A program made the position numbers and the translations under genes. From positions 1 to 54,007 of the forward strand of contig JAIOPG010000007.1 of assembly GCA_021414025.1 (NCBI GenBank): a DNA stretch of 54,007 nt, read 5' to 3'. The stretch is from Planctomycetota bacterium (lineage in GTDB: Bacteria; Planctomycetota; Phycisphaerae; Phycisphaerales; SM1A02). This document shows positions 19,274 to 27,779 of this stretch, piece by piece (within the stretch, counting starts at the first letter, position 1; every line of letters begins with the position of its first letter). The notes below the pieces were generated by a model. It was given only the letters and a program-made list of their open reading frames with translations. It was not told the origin of the DNA and did no database searches.

Positions 19274-19953
19274 CTGACCGATTCCACGGGCTCCGGACGG
19301 CTTGAAACCGGATCCTCGTCAAGCTCGCGTGAACGCGTCGGCCGGCGCGGCAAGCCGATCTGGGCCGCCGCGATCACCGACTCCATCCGCCCCAGTGCGC
19401 GGTCGGCCAGGCCCTTGAAGGCCATGTAGGGAAAGAGCGTCAGCAGGGCGACGGCGAGTCCGCTGGCGGTGGTGATCAGGGCCTCGCCGATGCCGCCGGA
19501 GACGCCGCGCGGATCCGCGAGGCCGCTCTGCGTGCCGAGCACCTGGAAGCTCTTGATGATGCCGATCACCGTGCCCAGAATCCCGATCATGGGGCTGGCG
19601 GTGATGATGGTGGAGAGGATCACCGAGAAGCGCTCGAGCCGGTGCCGCTGGATTTCCGCCGCGGCCGCAGCCACGCCATCGTCGCTGCCGTCGATCGCCA
19701 TCCGCGCCGCCACGGCCATGTCGGGCAGCGTGCTGCCGTCGCAGAGCGAAATCACGCGGTCCCTTTTGCCGGCCCGCAGGGCCTCGATCAGGGTTTCCAC
19801 CTCGCCGCGCGCCTTGCGGGAGCCGACCCGGGACCAGAACAGAATCCGCTCCACGGTCAGCGAGAGCGAAAAGATGCTCAGGAACAGAAGCGGGTACATG
19901 ACGGGTCCGCCGTGCTGGATGAAGCCGAGGAACTCGTTGAAGACATTGCCCAT
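19270..19953 (-). CDS. MotA/TolQ/ExbB proton channel family protein
   Basis: This is a protein of about 227 residues with an N-terminal membrane segment (GPVMYPLLFLSIFSLSLTVERILF) and two further membrane segments. The second carries SPMIGILGTVIGIIKSF, and the third GEALITTASGLAVALLTLFPY. These are the conserved TolQ/ExbB motifs. It would form the proton-channel part of an energy-transducing complex in the inner membrane, but no ExbD/TolR or TonB partner is visible. The ATG at 19953 is favoured over one eight codons earlier because TATGAT ends 6 bases upstream. The phosphatase gene overlaps its stop. Confidence 0.9.
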   Translation of the reverse strand: MGNVFNEFLGFIQHGGPVMYPLLFLSIFSLSLTVERILFWSRVGSRKARGEVETLIEALRAGKRDRVISLCDGSTLPDMAVAARMAIDGSDDGVAAAAAEIQRHRLERFSVILSTIITASPMIGILGTVIGIIKSFQVLGTQSGLADPRGVSGGIGEALITTASGLAVALLTLFPYMAFKGLADRALGRMESVIAAAQIGLPRRPTRSRELDEDPVSSRPEPVESVR

Positions 19954-19959
19954 CGGGGC

Positions 19960-19965
19960 ATCATA
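19960..19965 (-). promoter_or_regulatory. Putative -10 element (TATGAT) of the exbB-like gene
   Basis: TATGAT (5 of 6 to consensus) on the minus strand ends 6 bases before the ATG at 19953. Confidence 0.45.
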
Positions 19966-19986
19966 GGAACTTCCCATGGGCTCTTC

Positions 19987-19992
19987 TATACT
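19987..19992 (+). promoter_or_regulatory. Putative -10 element (TATACT) of ispA
   Basis: TATACT (5 of 6 to consensus) ends 7 bases before the ATG at 20000, so the transcript would start at or next to the start codon. Confidence 0.45.
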
Positions 19993-19999
19993 GGGCGCG

Positions 20000-20881
20000 A
20001 TGCTTGAGATGAAGTCGCCTATTCCGAGGAGCGAGGACGAATTGCTGGCGAGCGTGGAGAGCGCGCTCACCCAGGCCTTGGCCGAACGCCGGCTTCCCGT
20101 CAAGCTCGACGAGGCCGCGCGCTACGCGCTGCTTGGCGGCGGCAAGCGCGTGCGGCCCCTGCTCTGCCTGCGCAGTTGCGCCGCCGCGGGAGGAAATCCC
20201 GAGAAGGCCCTGCCCGCCGCCGTCGCCATTGAAATGATCCACGCCTTCAGCCTGGTCCACGACGACCTGCCCGCGCTGGACAACGACGACCTCCGCCGCG
20301 GCCGTCCCACCACGCACGTGGCCTTCGGCGAGGCGCTGGCCATCCTCGCCGGCGACGCGCTGCTCTCGATCGCCATGGAACAAGCCCTCACCTGCCGCAG
20401 CGGCGCCGCCGACATCGCCCGCGAGCTGGCCTGGGCGACCACCGAAATGATCTCCGGCCAGGTGCTCGACACGCTGGGAGGATTTCCCAAGGAGGCAACT
20501 CCGCAGCAGCGACTGGAGCTGATCCACAACCGCAAGACCGGGGCGCTCCTCCGCGCCGCCTGCCGCATGGGCGCCCTCGCCGCGGCGGCGAACCCCGAGT
20601 CGCTCGACCGGCTCACGAAATGGGGCGAGATCATGGGGCTCATGTTCCAGGTCGTCGACGACATCCTCGACCAAACGCAGTCCAGCGAACATCTGGGAAA
20701 ATCCGCGGGCAAGGACGCCGCCCAGGGCAAGATCACCTTCCCCGCCGTCCACGGCGTGGAGTGGAGCCGCGAGCATGTCCGTGCATTGCACGAGCAAAGC
20801 GAGCAGCTTTTGAAGCCGATGGGCGCCGCGGCCGAGCCGCTGCGCACAATGGCGCGGGCGCTGGCCACGCGGACGCGATGA
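20000..20881 (+). CDS. ispA: Polyprenyl (farnesyl/geranylgeranyl) diphosphate synthase
   Basis: This enzyme condenses IPP with allylic diphosphates to make short prenyl chains. The first Asp-rich motif is LVHDDLPALDNDDLRRG (DDx4D form) and the second is QVVDDILDQT. GGGKRVRPLLCLR near the N-terminus binds the diphosphate. The length is 293 residues. The four residues between the first two and the last Asp of motif one are typical of bacterial farnesyl/geranylgeranyl synthases; the exact chain length cannot be read from sequence. Two in-frame ATGs three codons apart are possible starts. dxs follows after about 106 bases on the same strand. Confidence 0.93.
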   Translation: MLEMKSPIPRSEDELLASVESALTQALAERRLPVKLDEAARYALLGGGKRVRPLLCLRSCAAAGGNPEKALPAAVAIEMIHAFSLVHDDLPALDNDDLRRGRPTTHVAFGEALAILAGDALLSIAMEQALTCRSGAADIARELAWATTEMISGQVLDTLGGFPKEATPQQRLELIHNRKTGALLRAACRMGALAAAANPESLDRLTKWGEIMGLMFQVVDDILDQTQSSEHLGKSAGKDAAQGKITFPAVHGVEWSREHVRALHEQSEQLLKPMGAAAEPLRTMARALATRTR

Positions 20882-20987
20882 ATCCCGGATCCATGGTCCG
20901 CAAAATGCGCCACCCCAGGGGCGACTTTCCGGAAAACTTCCGCTAGACTTCGCACCAGGCACTTCGCCCGCCGCACTGAACTCCGAA

Positions 20988-22949
20988 ATGGCCCTCCTTC
21001 CTTCGATTCATTCTCCCGCCGATCTGAAAGCCCTTCCTCCGTCGGCGTTGCCCGAGCTCGCGGCTGAAATTCGAAAAGCGATCTGCGACCAATGCATGAC
21101 CTCCGGTGGCCACCTGGCCCCCAACCTCGGCGTGGTCGAGTTGACCATCGCCCTGCATTATGTGTTTGACTTCGGACGCGACCGCATGCTGTGGGATGTG
21201 GGCCACCAGTGCTACACGCACAAACTGCTCACCGGACGCCAGCCGCTGCTGGGCCGGCTGCGCCAGCGCGACGGCATGGCGGGGTTCCCCGAGCCACGCG
21301 AAAGCGCCTACGACCTCTTCAGCGTCGGCCACGCCGGCACCGCCATCTCGACCGCAGTGGGAATGGCCCGCGGCGATCAGCTCAACGGCGACGGATTCGA
21401 CGGCCTCACTCCCAACGGCCGCCGCGTGGTCTCCCTCATCGGGGACGCCAGCATCGTCAACGGCGTCGCGATGGAAGGCCTCAACAGCGCCGGCACGCTG
21501 CGGCGGCAATTCCTGGTGGTCCTCAACGACAATGGCATGAGCATCGCCAAGCCTCAGGGAGCCCTGGCGAGCTACTTCGACCGGATGCGCATGAGCCACG
21601 GCTACACCGAATTCAAGAAGCGCGCCAAGGACGTCGCCAAGTTGATCCCGGGCGGGCGCGAAATGTCCGACCTCTACCACCGCATGGGCGAGATGAGCAA
21701 GGCCGCGATCAGCCAGGATGCCTGGTTCGAGCACTTCGGCATCGTCGCGGTGGGACCGATCGACGGGCACGACTTCAACTCGCTCATCGAGTTCTTCACC
21801 GAAGCCAAGCACTTCGACCGCCCGATGGTCCTGCACGTCAAGACCGTCAAGGGCAAGGGCTTCTCCTTCTGCGAATCCGATCCCTCGGCGACCCATTCGC
21901 CCGGCCCCTTCACGGTGCCGGACATGGAGAATGAGGGCTGCCGGATCGAGCTCAAGAAAAGTTCGCGCTCCTTCACCAGCGCCCTGGGCGAGGCCATGGT
22001 CGAGGTGATGAAGCGCGATCCCAAGGTCGTTGCCTGCACCGCCGCCATGCCCGACGGCACGGGAATCTCCAAGGTTTCCGCCGCATTCCCCGAGCGCACC
22101 TGGGACACGGGCATCTGCGAAAGCCACGCCATGGACATGATGGCCGGGCTCGCCAAGACGGGATGGAAGCCCTTCTTCGCCGTCTACAGCACCTTCCTGC
22201 AGCGAGCCTTCGACCAGGCCTTCCAGGAAGTCGCGTTGCAGGGACTCGCGGTTCGACTGCTTCTTGATCGAGCCGGCCTTGTGGGCGGCGACGGTGCCGT
22301 GCACCACGGTTTCTGCGACATCTCCCTGCTCGCCTCGCTGCCCAACGCGGTCTTGATGGCGGCGATGGACGAGCCGAGCCTGAAGGCGGCCCTTGAGTTC
22401 ATGCGCAAACACGACAGCGGCCTCAGTGCCCTGCGCTATCCGCGCGACGCGGTCAGCGCGGCCTTCGCCGATCAGGCCTGCCCCGATTTTGTCCTGGGCA
22501 AGTCCCGTGCGCTCGTGGAGCATGCCGCTCCGGACGCCGCGGTCCTGGCCTACGGCGTGATGGCGATCGAGAGCCTGGAGGCGGTCAAGACCCTCGACGG
22601 CGAGTACCGCGTGAACCTCTACGACGCCCGCTTCGCCAAGCCGGTCGACATTCAACTTCTGGAATCGCTCCTGAGCAAGGGCGTGCCCGTGGTGACGATT
22701 GAAGATCACTCGCTGCGCGGCGGATTCGGCAGCTGCGTGCTGGAGGCGTGCAACCAGCGCGGGCTGGACACGCGCCTGGTCACCCGGCTGGGCCTGCCCG
22801 ACCAGTGGATCTACCAGGGCGAGCGCCGCGAGCAGCTCGCCGAGGCCGGCATCGACGCCGCGCACATCGCCCGCACCATCCGCGCGGCGGTCGAGGCGGT
22901 TCCGCAGGCGCGGCAGGGTGCGGCGAAGTCCGCCATCCACGCCTCCTGA
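20988..22949 (+). CDS. dxs: 1-deoxy-D-xylulose-5-phosphate synthase
   Basis: Dxs joins pyruvate and glyceraldehyde 3-phosphate, the first step of the non-mevalonate pathway, using thiamine diphosphate. Family motifs are SGGHLAPNLGVVELTIALH, DVGHQCYTHKLLTGR, RESAYDLFSVGHAGT, LVVLNDNGMSI and DRAGLVGGDGAVHHG. The catalytic Glu lies in GICESHAMDM. The thiamine motif reads GDAS rather than the usual GDG. The length of 653 residues is normal. A TAGACT hexamer at 20944-20949 could be its -10 element, giving a leader of about 30 bases. It is followed by ffh after 33 bases. Confidence 0.95.
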   Translation: MALLPSIHSPADLKALPPSALPELAAEIRKAICDQCMTSGGHLAPNLGVVELTIALHYVFDFGRDRMLWDVGHQCYTHKLLTGRQPLLGRLRQRDGMAGFPEPRESAYDLFSVGHAGTAISTAVGMARGDQLNGDGFDGLTPNGRRVVSLIGDASIVNGVAMEGLNSAGTLRRQFLVVLNDNGMSIAKPQGALASYFDRMRMSHGYTEFKKRAKDVAKLIPGGREMSDLYHRMGEMSKAAISQDAWFEHFGIVAVGPIDGHDFNSLIEFFTEAKHFDRPMVLHVKTVKGKGFSFCESDPSATHSPGPFTVPDMENEGCRIELKKSSRSFTSALGEAMVEVMKRDPKVVACTAAMPDGTGISKVSAAFPERTWDTGICESHAMDMMAGLAKTGWKPFFAVYSTFLQRAFDQAFQEVALQGLAVRLLLDRAGLVGGDGAVHHGFCDISLLASLPNAVLMAAMDEPSLKAALEFMRKHDSGLSALRYPRDAVSAAFADQACPDFVLGKSRALVEHAAPDAAVLAYGVMAIESLEAVKTLDGEYRVNLYDARFAKPVDIQLLESLLSKGVPVVTIEDHSLRGGFGSCVLEACNQRGLDTRLVTRLGLPDQWIYQGERREQLAEAGIDAAHIARTIRAAVEAVPQARQGAAKSAIHAS

Positions 22950-22967
22950 TCCTCCGCCCTTCCCGGC

Positions 22968-22973
22968 TAGGAT
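22968..22973 (+). promoter_or_regulatory. Putative -10 element (TAGGAT) of ffh
   Basis: TAGGAT ends 9 bases before the ffh ATG at 22983, with no Shine-Dalgarno sequence between. Confidence 0.35.
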
Positions 22974-22982
22974 TCCCCCATC

Positions 22983-24467
22983 ATGTTCGAGTCTCTTTCG
23001 GAACGACTGGGCGACGCCCTGCGCCGCCTCTCCGGCCGCGGCAAGATTACCGAGGACAACGTCCGCGAGGCCATGGAGGATGTGCGCACCGCGCTCCTCG
23101 AGGCCGACGTGCACGTCGAAGTGGTGCGCCACTTCTGCGATGAGGTCGTGCAGGAGGCGATCGGCACCGAGGTGACCAAGAGCCTCAAGCCCGCCCAGGA
23201 AATCATCGGCCTGGTGCATCAGAAGCTTGTCCACTTGATGGGGCCGGTGGATCCCAACATCATCCAGGTCTCACCCGGCCCCGCCGTGGTGCTGCTCTGC
23301 GGACTGCAGGGCTCCGGCAAGACCACCACCGCAGGCAAGCTTGCGGCGCGGCTGCGCGAGCAGGGCCGAAGCGTTCTGGTGGCCGCCTGCGACTTGCAGC
23401 GGCCCGCCGCGGTCGAGCAATTGCGAATCGTCGTCGAGCAGGTCGCGGCCGAGGCCAAGGGCGGCGCCCGCGTGGCCTTCTTCGGCGAGCCGGAGCGCTG
23501 CGCCGAATATGGCAAGGCCGTCGGCGTCGCGGTGGGAGTCGCGCAGCGCGCCTATCGCGCCGCCCGCGAGGGGCGCTTCGACACGCTCATCGTGGACACC
23601 GCGGGTCGGCTCCATGTCGATGAATCGCTGATGAAGGAACTCGAGGGTGTGCGCCGCGCGACCGAGGCGCACCAGACGCTGCTGGTGGTGGATTCCATGG
23701 CCGGCCAGGACGCCCTGATCGCGGCGAAGTCCTTCCATGATCGCCTGCACGTGGATGGCATCATCCTGAGCAAGTTCGACTCCGACAGCCGCGGCGGCGC
23801 GGCGCTGAGCGCCAAGTACGTCACCGGCGCCCCGATCCTCTTCGTGGGCGTGGGCGAGCGCTTCGACGCGCTGGAGCCCTTCCATCCGGAGCGCATCGCC
23901 GGACGCATGCTCGGCATGGGCGACGTGGTCAGCCTGGTTGAAAAAGCCCAGAAGGAAGTCGACGAGGACGAATCGCAGCGCCTCGCCGAACGCATGTCCA
24001 AGGGCCAGTTCACCATGGACGATTTCCTCTCTCAGCTCAAGTCGCTGCGCCGCATGGGACCCATGAAACAAATTCTGGGGATGCTTCCGGGCGTCGGCTC
24101 CATGATCAAGGACGTCAACGTCGACGACGGGCAGCTCGACCGGCTCGAGGGCATCGCCCGCAGCATGACGCCGGCCGAGCGCCAGGATGTGAAGCGCGTC
24201 GACCAGCAGAAGAGCCGGGCGCGGCGCATCGCGGCGGGCAGCGGCTCCACCCAGCAGGAGGTCGGCAAGCTGGTCAAGCAATTCGAGGTCATGCAGAAGA
24301 TGACCTCGCAGCTCGCGGGTCTCGGCGCCATGGGAAAGATGAAGGCCATGAAGGAGATGTCCGCCGGCGGCCCCGGCGCGGCGCCCAGCCTGGCCGGGCT
24401 GATGGGCCGCAAGTCCACCCACACCGAGAGCATCAAGAGCAAGTTCAAGGCGCGGAAGAAGCGCTGA
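22983..24467 (+). CDS. ffh: Signal recognition particle protein Ffh (SRP54)
   Basis: Ffh binds signal sequences of membrane and secretory proteins as they leave the ribosome and delivers them to FtsY. The N domain (MFESLSERLGDALRRLSGRG) is followed by the G domain with GLQGSGKTTTAGKLA, ACDLQRPAAVEQL, VDTAGRLHVD and LSKFDSDSRGGAALS. The Met-rich M domain follows, with several runs such as GQFTMDDFLSQL and MQKMTSQLAGLGAMGKM. The basic tail ends in KARKKR. The length of 494 residues is slightly above the usual 450-460. It is convergent with the AI-2E permease gene. Confidence 0.97.
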   Translation: MFESLSERLGDALRRLSGRGKITEDNVREAMEDVRTALLEADVHVEVVRHFCDEVVQEAIGTEVTKSLKPAQEIIGLVHQKLVHLMGPVDPNIIQVSPGPAVVLLCGLQGSGKTTTAGKLAARLREQGRSVLVAACDLQRPAAVEQLRIVVEQVAAEAKGGARVAFFGEPERCAEYGKAVGVAVGVAQRAYRAAREGRFDTLIVDTAGRLHVDESLMKELEGVRRATEAHQTLLVVDSMAGQDALIAAKSFHDRLHVDGIILSKFDSDSRGGAALSAKYVTGAPILFVGVGERFDALEPFHPERIAGRMLGMGDVVSLVEKAQKEVDEDESQRLAERMSKGQFTMDDFLSQLKSLRRMGPMKQILGMLPGVGSMIKDVNVDDGQLDRLEGIARSMTPAERQDVKRVDQQKSRARRIAAGSGSTQQEVGKLVKQFEVMQKMTSQLAGLGAMGKMKAMKEMSAGGPGAAPSLAGLMGRKSTHTESIKSKFKARKKR

Positions 24468-24489
24468 GCGCTGCGGGCGCGCCGCCGCC

Positions 24490-25848
24490 TCACTTCATCG
24501 GCAGCAGGTCCTCGGCCTCGCCCTTGCTCCAGGCTTTCACCCGCGGCATCATCACCTCGCGGCCGTAGATCTTCAGGCACGCCGCCACCGGAATGCTCAG
24601 CAGCATGCCGTACACCCCCGCCAGGGCCGCCCCCGCCAGCACCGCAACGAAAATGCTCACCGGCCCCAGGTCGGTGGCCCGACCGGCGATGATCGGAATC
24701 AGCACGTAGCCCTCGAGGGTCTGCACGATCGCGAAGACCAGCGTCGGCCCGAGCACGATCCACAGCCAGCTCATCCGCGCCTCCTCGGGCAGGATGAGCT
24801 GGTCCACCAGCAGCAGGCCGATGGCGATCGGCAATCCGACGGCGCAGAGATAGGGCACCACGCTGAAGAGCCCGATGACCAGGCCCAGCGTGATCGCGTA
24901 GGGCACGCCGCAGATTTTCCATCCGACGGCGAACATCACCGCCATGATGAGGCTGATCACGATGCGCCCGCGCACGAAGCCGCTCACGGCGTGGTCCATC
25001 TCCGCGATCAGCTTCACGGTGCCGGCGCGGTGGTTCTCGGGAATCAACCCGCGCAGCTTCTTGACCGCGGCCGGAAAGCTGATGGAGAAGAACCAGAAGT
25101 AGAAGGGAATCAGCGCGGTCAGGAATCCGATTGTCAGGAACTCCATCGCGGTGGCGAAGACGCTCTGCACGCTGGAGCCGAACATGTTGGTCCACGAGAT
25201 GGCGGGCTGTCCGGTGACGATGCCGCGCTTGTTCAGGGCCTCCTCGACCGCCCGCTCGATGACTTCCTGGTTGACTTGCTGGGTCGACTTCGCCTCCGCG
25301 GGAACCGGTTTGACAGCCGGCGTTTCGGTTGCGCCGTTCGGAGTGCCGGAGGCCCCCGTCGGCGCATCCGCCGCCGCGCCGGCGGGCGCGGCCGGGGGTA
25401 TGCCGCTGCCCGACCCGACATTTTCGCTGAACCACGAGCGGATCTTGCTCACCTGCTCCTTGTAGGGATCGGGAACCACCGACTGGGCGCGGTCGATCGC
25501 CGCGTTGAAGCGGCCGCTGCGGAAGGATTCCACGAAGGAGACGCTCTGCCCGATGACGATGGGCAGCGTGACGGCGATCACGAAGAGCAGCCCCAGTCCC
25601 GCGGTGCCCATGATGGTGCCCACCGCCGCGGGCCGCGACATGCGGAAGCGCCGGCACAGGCTCTCCACCAGCGGCTCGACCAAGTACGCCAGGCCGAAGG
25701 CGATCAGCAGCGGCACCGTCACCGAGCGCATCGCGTAGCCGGCGTAGAAAAGCAGCACCAGCAGCCCGATGACCATCGCGTCGCGGACCCCCTGGATCTG
25801 CCAGAGATGCAATTTGGAGAGGCGCGTCGTACTTTTGTCGTCGTGCAT
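24490..25848 (-). CDS. AI-2E family (PerM/YdiK-type) permease
   Basis: This is a protein of about 452 residues with an N-terminal membrane pair, then LLIAFGLAYLVEPLVESLCRR and a long soluble insertion. The insertion (about residues 135-190) is rich in Pro, Ala, Thr and Gly and looks unstructured. The C-terminal block has PYLCAVGLPIAIGLLL and LEGYVLIPIIAGRATDLGP, typical of the AI-2 exporter-like superfamily. Substrates of most members are unknown, so quorum-signal export is not claimed. The ATG at 25848 is preferred over one three codons earlier because TAGCAT ends 7 bases upstream. Confidence 0.9.
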   Translation of the reverse strand: MHDDKSTTRLSKLHLWQIQGVRDAMVIGLLVLLFYAGYAMRSVTVPLLIAFGLAYLVEPLVESLCRRFRMSRPAAVGTIMGTAGLGLLFVIAVTLPIVIGQSVSFVESFRSGRFNAAIDRAQSVVPDPYKEQVSKIRSWFSENVGSGSGIPPAAPAGAAADAPTGASGTPNGATETPAVKPVPAEAKSTQQVNQEVIERAVEEALNKRGIVTGQPAISWTNMFGSSVQSVFATAMEFLTIGFLTALIPFYFWFFSISFPAAVKKLRGLIPENHRAGTVKLIAEMDHAVSGFVRGRIVISLIMAVMFAVGWKICGVPYAITLGLVIGLFSVVPYLCAVGLPIAIGLLLVDQLILPEEARMSWLWIVLGPTLVFAIVQTLEGYVLIPIIAGRATDLGPVSIFVAVLAGAALAGVYGMLLSIPVAACLKIYGREVMMPRVKAWSKGEAEDLLPMK

Positions 25849-25855
25849 GCGCGAC

Positions 25856-25861
25856 ATGCTA
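25856..25861 (-). promoter_or_regulatory. Putative -10 element (TAGCAT) of the AI-2E gene
   Basis: TAGCAT on the minus strand ends 7 bases before the ATG at 25848. Confidence 0.3.
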
Positions 25862-25895
25862 AGCGATTCCCGCAGCGCGGGCGTCGGCGCGAGAC

Positions 25896-26312
25896 TCAGC
25901 GATGCTGCATCGCGTTGACCAGACGGTCCCGGCCGAAGGCCTCGGAAAAGTCGAAGACGCCGCGGAAGTCGTCAAAGGAATCCTGCGGCGTCTTGCTGAG
26001 CAGACCCGCATCGATCATGGCGAAGACGATGCGGCCGAAGTCGTCGGTGCGGTGCACGTGCCAGCTGCGCAGCACTACCGGCGCCAGCAGGCCGTAGCGC
26101 TCGATGGCGTACTCGCGCAGCCCCATGCAGAGCTGCTGGCCCGACACATGGCGGTCGGCCTCGGTGGATTCCTGGCTGTGGATCACCTCGACGGTGCGCG
26201 ACAGACCCTCACGAACAAAGCGGTAGGCCACCGGCGGATAGGGACCCGCCTTCGCGGCGAGCTGCCTGAGGTCCACGTCCAGGTTCGGTTGTTGGGTTTG
26301 CTCGGTCGACAC
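25896..26312 (-). CDS. Minf_1886 family conserved hypothetical protein
   Basis: This is a protein of about 138 residues. The stretches YPPVAYRFVREGLSRTVEVI, HVSGQQLCMGLREYAIERYG, HVHRTDDFGRIVFAMIDAGL and SKTPQDSFDDFRGVFDF match the conserved family seen in planctomycetes and verrucomicrobia. That family has no known function as far as I recall. GTG at 26312 is chosen because AGAGAG lies just upstream; a TTG at 26348 would add 12 residues. It lies 47 bases before the AI-2E gene on the same strand and may be co-transcribed. The family marks the lineage rather than a pathway. Confidence 0.88.
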   Translation of the reverse strand: MSTEQTQQPNLDVDLRQLAAKAGPYPPVAYRFVREGLSRTVEVIHSQESTEADRHVSGQQLCMGLREYAIERYGLLAPVVLRSWHVHRTDDFGRIVFAMIDAGLLSKTPQDSFDDFRGVFDFSEAFGRDRLVNAMQHR

Positions 26313-26435
26313 GGGTCTCTCTTGGTGTATCGGTTCAATCTCCGCCAAAACTTGGATTCGAACGCCTGCACTCCATCGGCTGCCTCGCCGGCGCCCGCGA
26401 GGAATGGACTTAGCCTAGGTCGGGAATCCCGCAGG

Positions 26436-27701
26436 TCAACCGCTCTCGCCGATTTCCCGGGGAGCGACGATCCACTCGATTTCGCTCTTAGGATCAAAGA
26501 TCGCCCCGAGCGACCCCTCCGACCCGGGGCCGGTCACCGCCAGCCATCCCATCTTCTCCCCGGGCGCGAAGGTCGCCTGATCCTCGGGCACGCCCAGCGC
26601 CCGAAGTCCGTGCACCGTCGCCATTTTCAGCAGGGTCGCGTCGTCCGCGCCGCCGCGCCGGCGCAGCAGCGCGATCTCGTCCAGCGGCGAGAGGCGGCGG
26701 GCGTGCTCCTCCTTCCGCAGGCTCACCACGCCGTCCGTGCCGATCGCCACGCAGAGGTCCATGGCCAGCATGTCGCGCCAGCGATGCAACTCCCCCGCCG
26801 GGCCGGGCCGGTCGAAGAAAGCGTTGGATCTCGGGCAGTAGGCGACGCAGGCGCCGCGCTCGCGCAGCAGGCGGATTTCCTCGGTGGTGACTTCGTTGAC
26901 GTGCGCCACAACCGCGTGCGACGAGCGCCCCGCCATCCGCCGGGCGAACCATTCCGCCGGACGCGCTTTCCGCACCGGGATCGCGTCGCTCCATACTCCT
27001 GCGTTGCGCAGCAGCTCGACCAGCGCGCCCTCCAAACGCAGGGCGAATTCCGTTTCCTCGGCGCTCTCGGCCAGATGCGTGCTCACGGGAAGACCGCATT
27101 CAAGCGCGGCGTCGAAGACGCGGTCGCTCGCCGAGTAGAGCGCGTGCGGCTGAACTCCAAGCGTCACGCCATTGCGGGTCTGCGGCTTCAGCGAGGCGAT
27201 CCACTCGAGGGCTTCCGCCTCGCGCGTCCCATGCAGGCCGAAAGTCTCCAGGAAGGAGACGCCGCCCAGCGGAGCCTCCGCCAGCGCCTCGAAGGCGTCC
27301 ATCGACCGCAGTCCCGCGATGTCGCCCACCCAGCCCACGCCGCCGCGGAGGCTCAGCTCCGCGCCATGCTTCACGGCGCGGCGGATCGCCTCCGGCGTCT
27401 TGGGACGGAGCCCGATGATGCTCGCCAGCCACGCCGCGAACCCACCCGGGGCGCTTCGATCCAGTTCCACCGTTCCGATGTCGGTCAGGTCCAGATGCGC
27501 ATGGGCGTTGACCAAAGGGGGAATCAGCACGCTGCGCGGCCGCACCACGACATTGGCATTCGCAATCGTGCCGATCTCCTGTGGAGTTCCCGCGGCACGA
27601 AGGTTCCGGCCCTCGAACAGCAGCGCCGCGGGCTCGAACGTCCGGCCCAGGCCGTCGCAGCCGCCGGCCGCATGGAACACGGTGCAATTTCCTCGTCGCA
27701 T
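26436..27701 (-). CDS. Amidohydrolase (Atz/Trz-SAH deaminase-like)
   Basis: This is a protein of about 421 residues of the metal-dependent amidohydrolase superfamily. The HxH motif is in NAHAHLDLTD, later ligands are in VSTHLAESAEE and VVAHVNEVT, and the conserved Asp is in AIGTDGVVS. The stretch VAYCPRSNAFF is typical of the chlorohydrolase/deaminase branch, which acts on guanine-, SAH- or melamine-like substrates. In planctomycetes similar proteins sometimes belong to the futalosine menaquinone pathway, so aminofutalosine deaminase is a real alternative. The ATG at 27701 is 78 bases from the divergent OmpA-type gene; the longer upstream frame is only antisense sequence. Confidence 0.85.
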   Translation of the reverse strand: MRRGNCTVFHAAGGCDGLGRTFEPAALLFEGRNLRAAGTPQEIGTIANANVVVRPRSVLIPPLVNAHAHLDLTDIGTVELDRSAPGGFAAWLASIIGLRPKTPEAIRRAVKHGAELSLRGGVGWVGDIAGLRSMDAFEALAEAPLGGVSFLETFGLHGTREAEALEWIASLKPQTRNGVTLGVQPHALYSASDRVFDAALECGLPVSTHLAESAEETEFALRLEGALVELLRNAGVWSDAIPVRKARPAEWFARRMAGRSSHAVVAHVNEVTTEEIRLLRERGACVAYCPRSNAFFDRPGPAGELHRWRDMLAMDLCVAIGTDGVVSLRKEEHARRLSPLDEIALLRRRGGADDATLLKMATVHGLRALGVPEDQATFAPGEKMGWLAVTGPGSEGSLGAIFDPKSEIEWIVAPREIGESG

Positions 27702-27779
27702 GGCGCCCACTTCGGCTACACTCCCCGCCTTCGGCGATCGCTTGAGATCGCTTTCGAACCGTTTACTGGAGATCCTTCG

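Noticed and set aside
20943-23234. Long minus-strand frame opposite dxs and the start of ffh
   Set aside because: It is antisense to two certain genes and spans their boundary; no motif was found.
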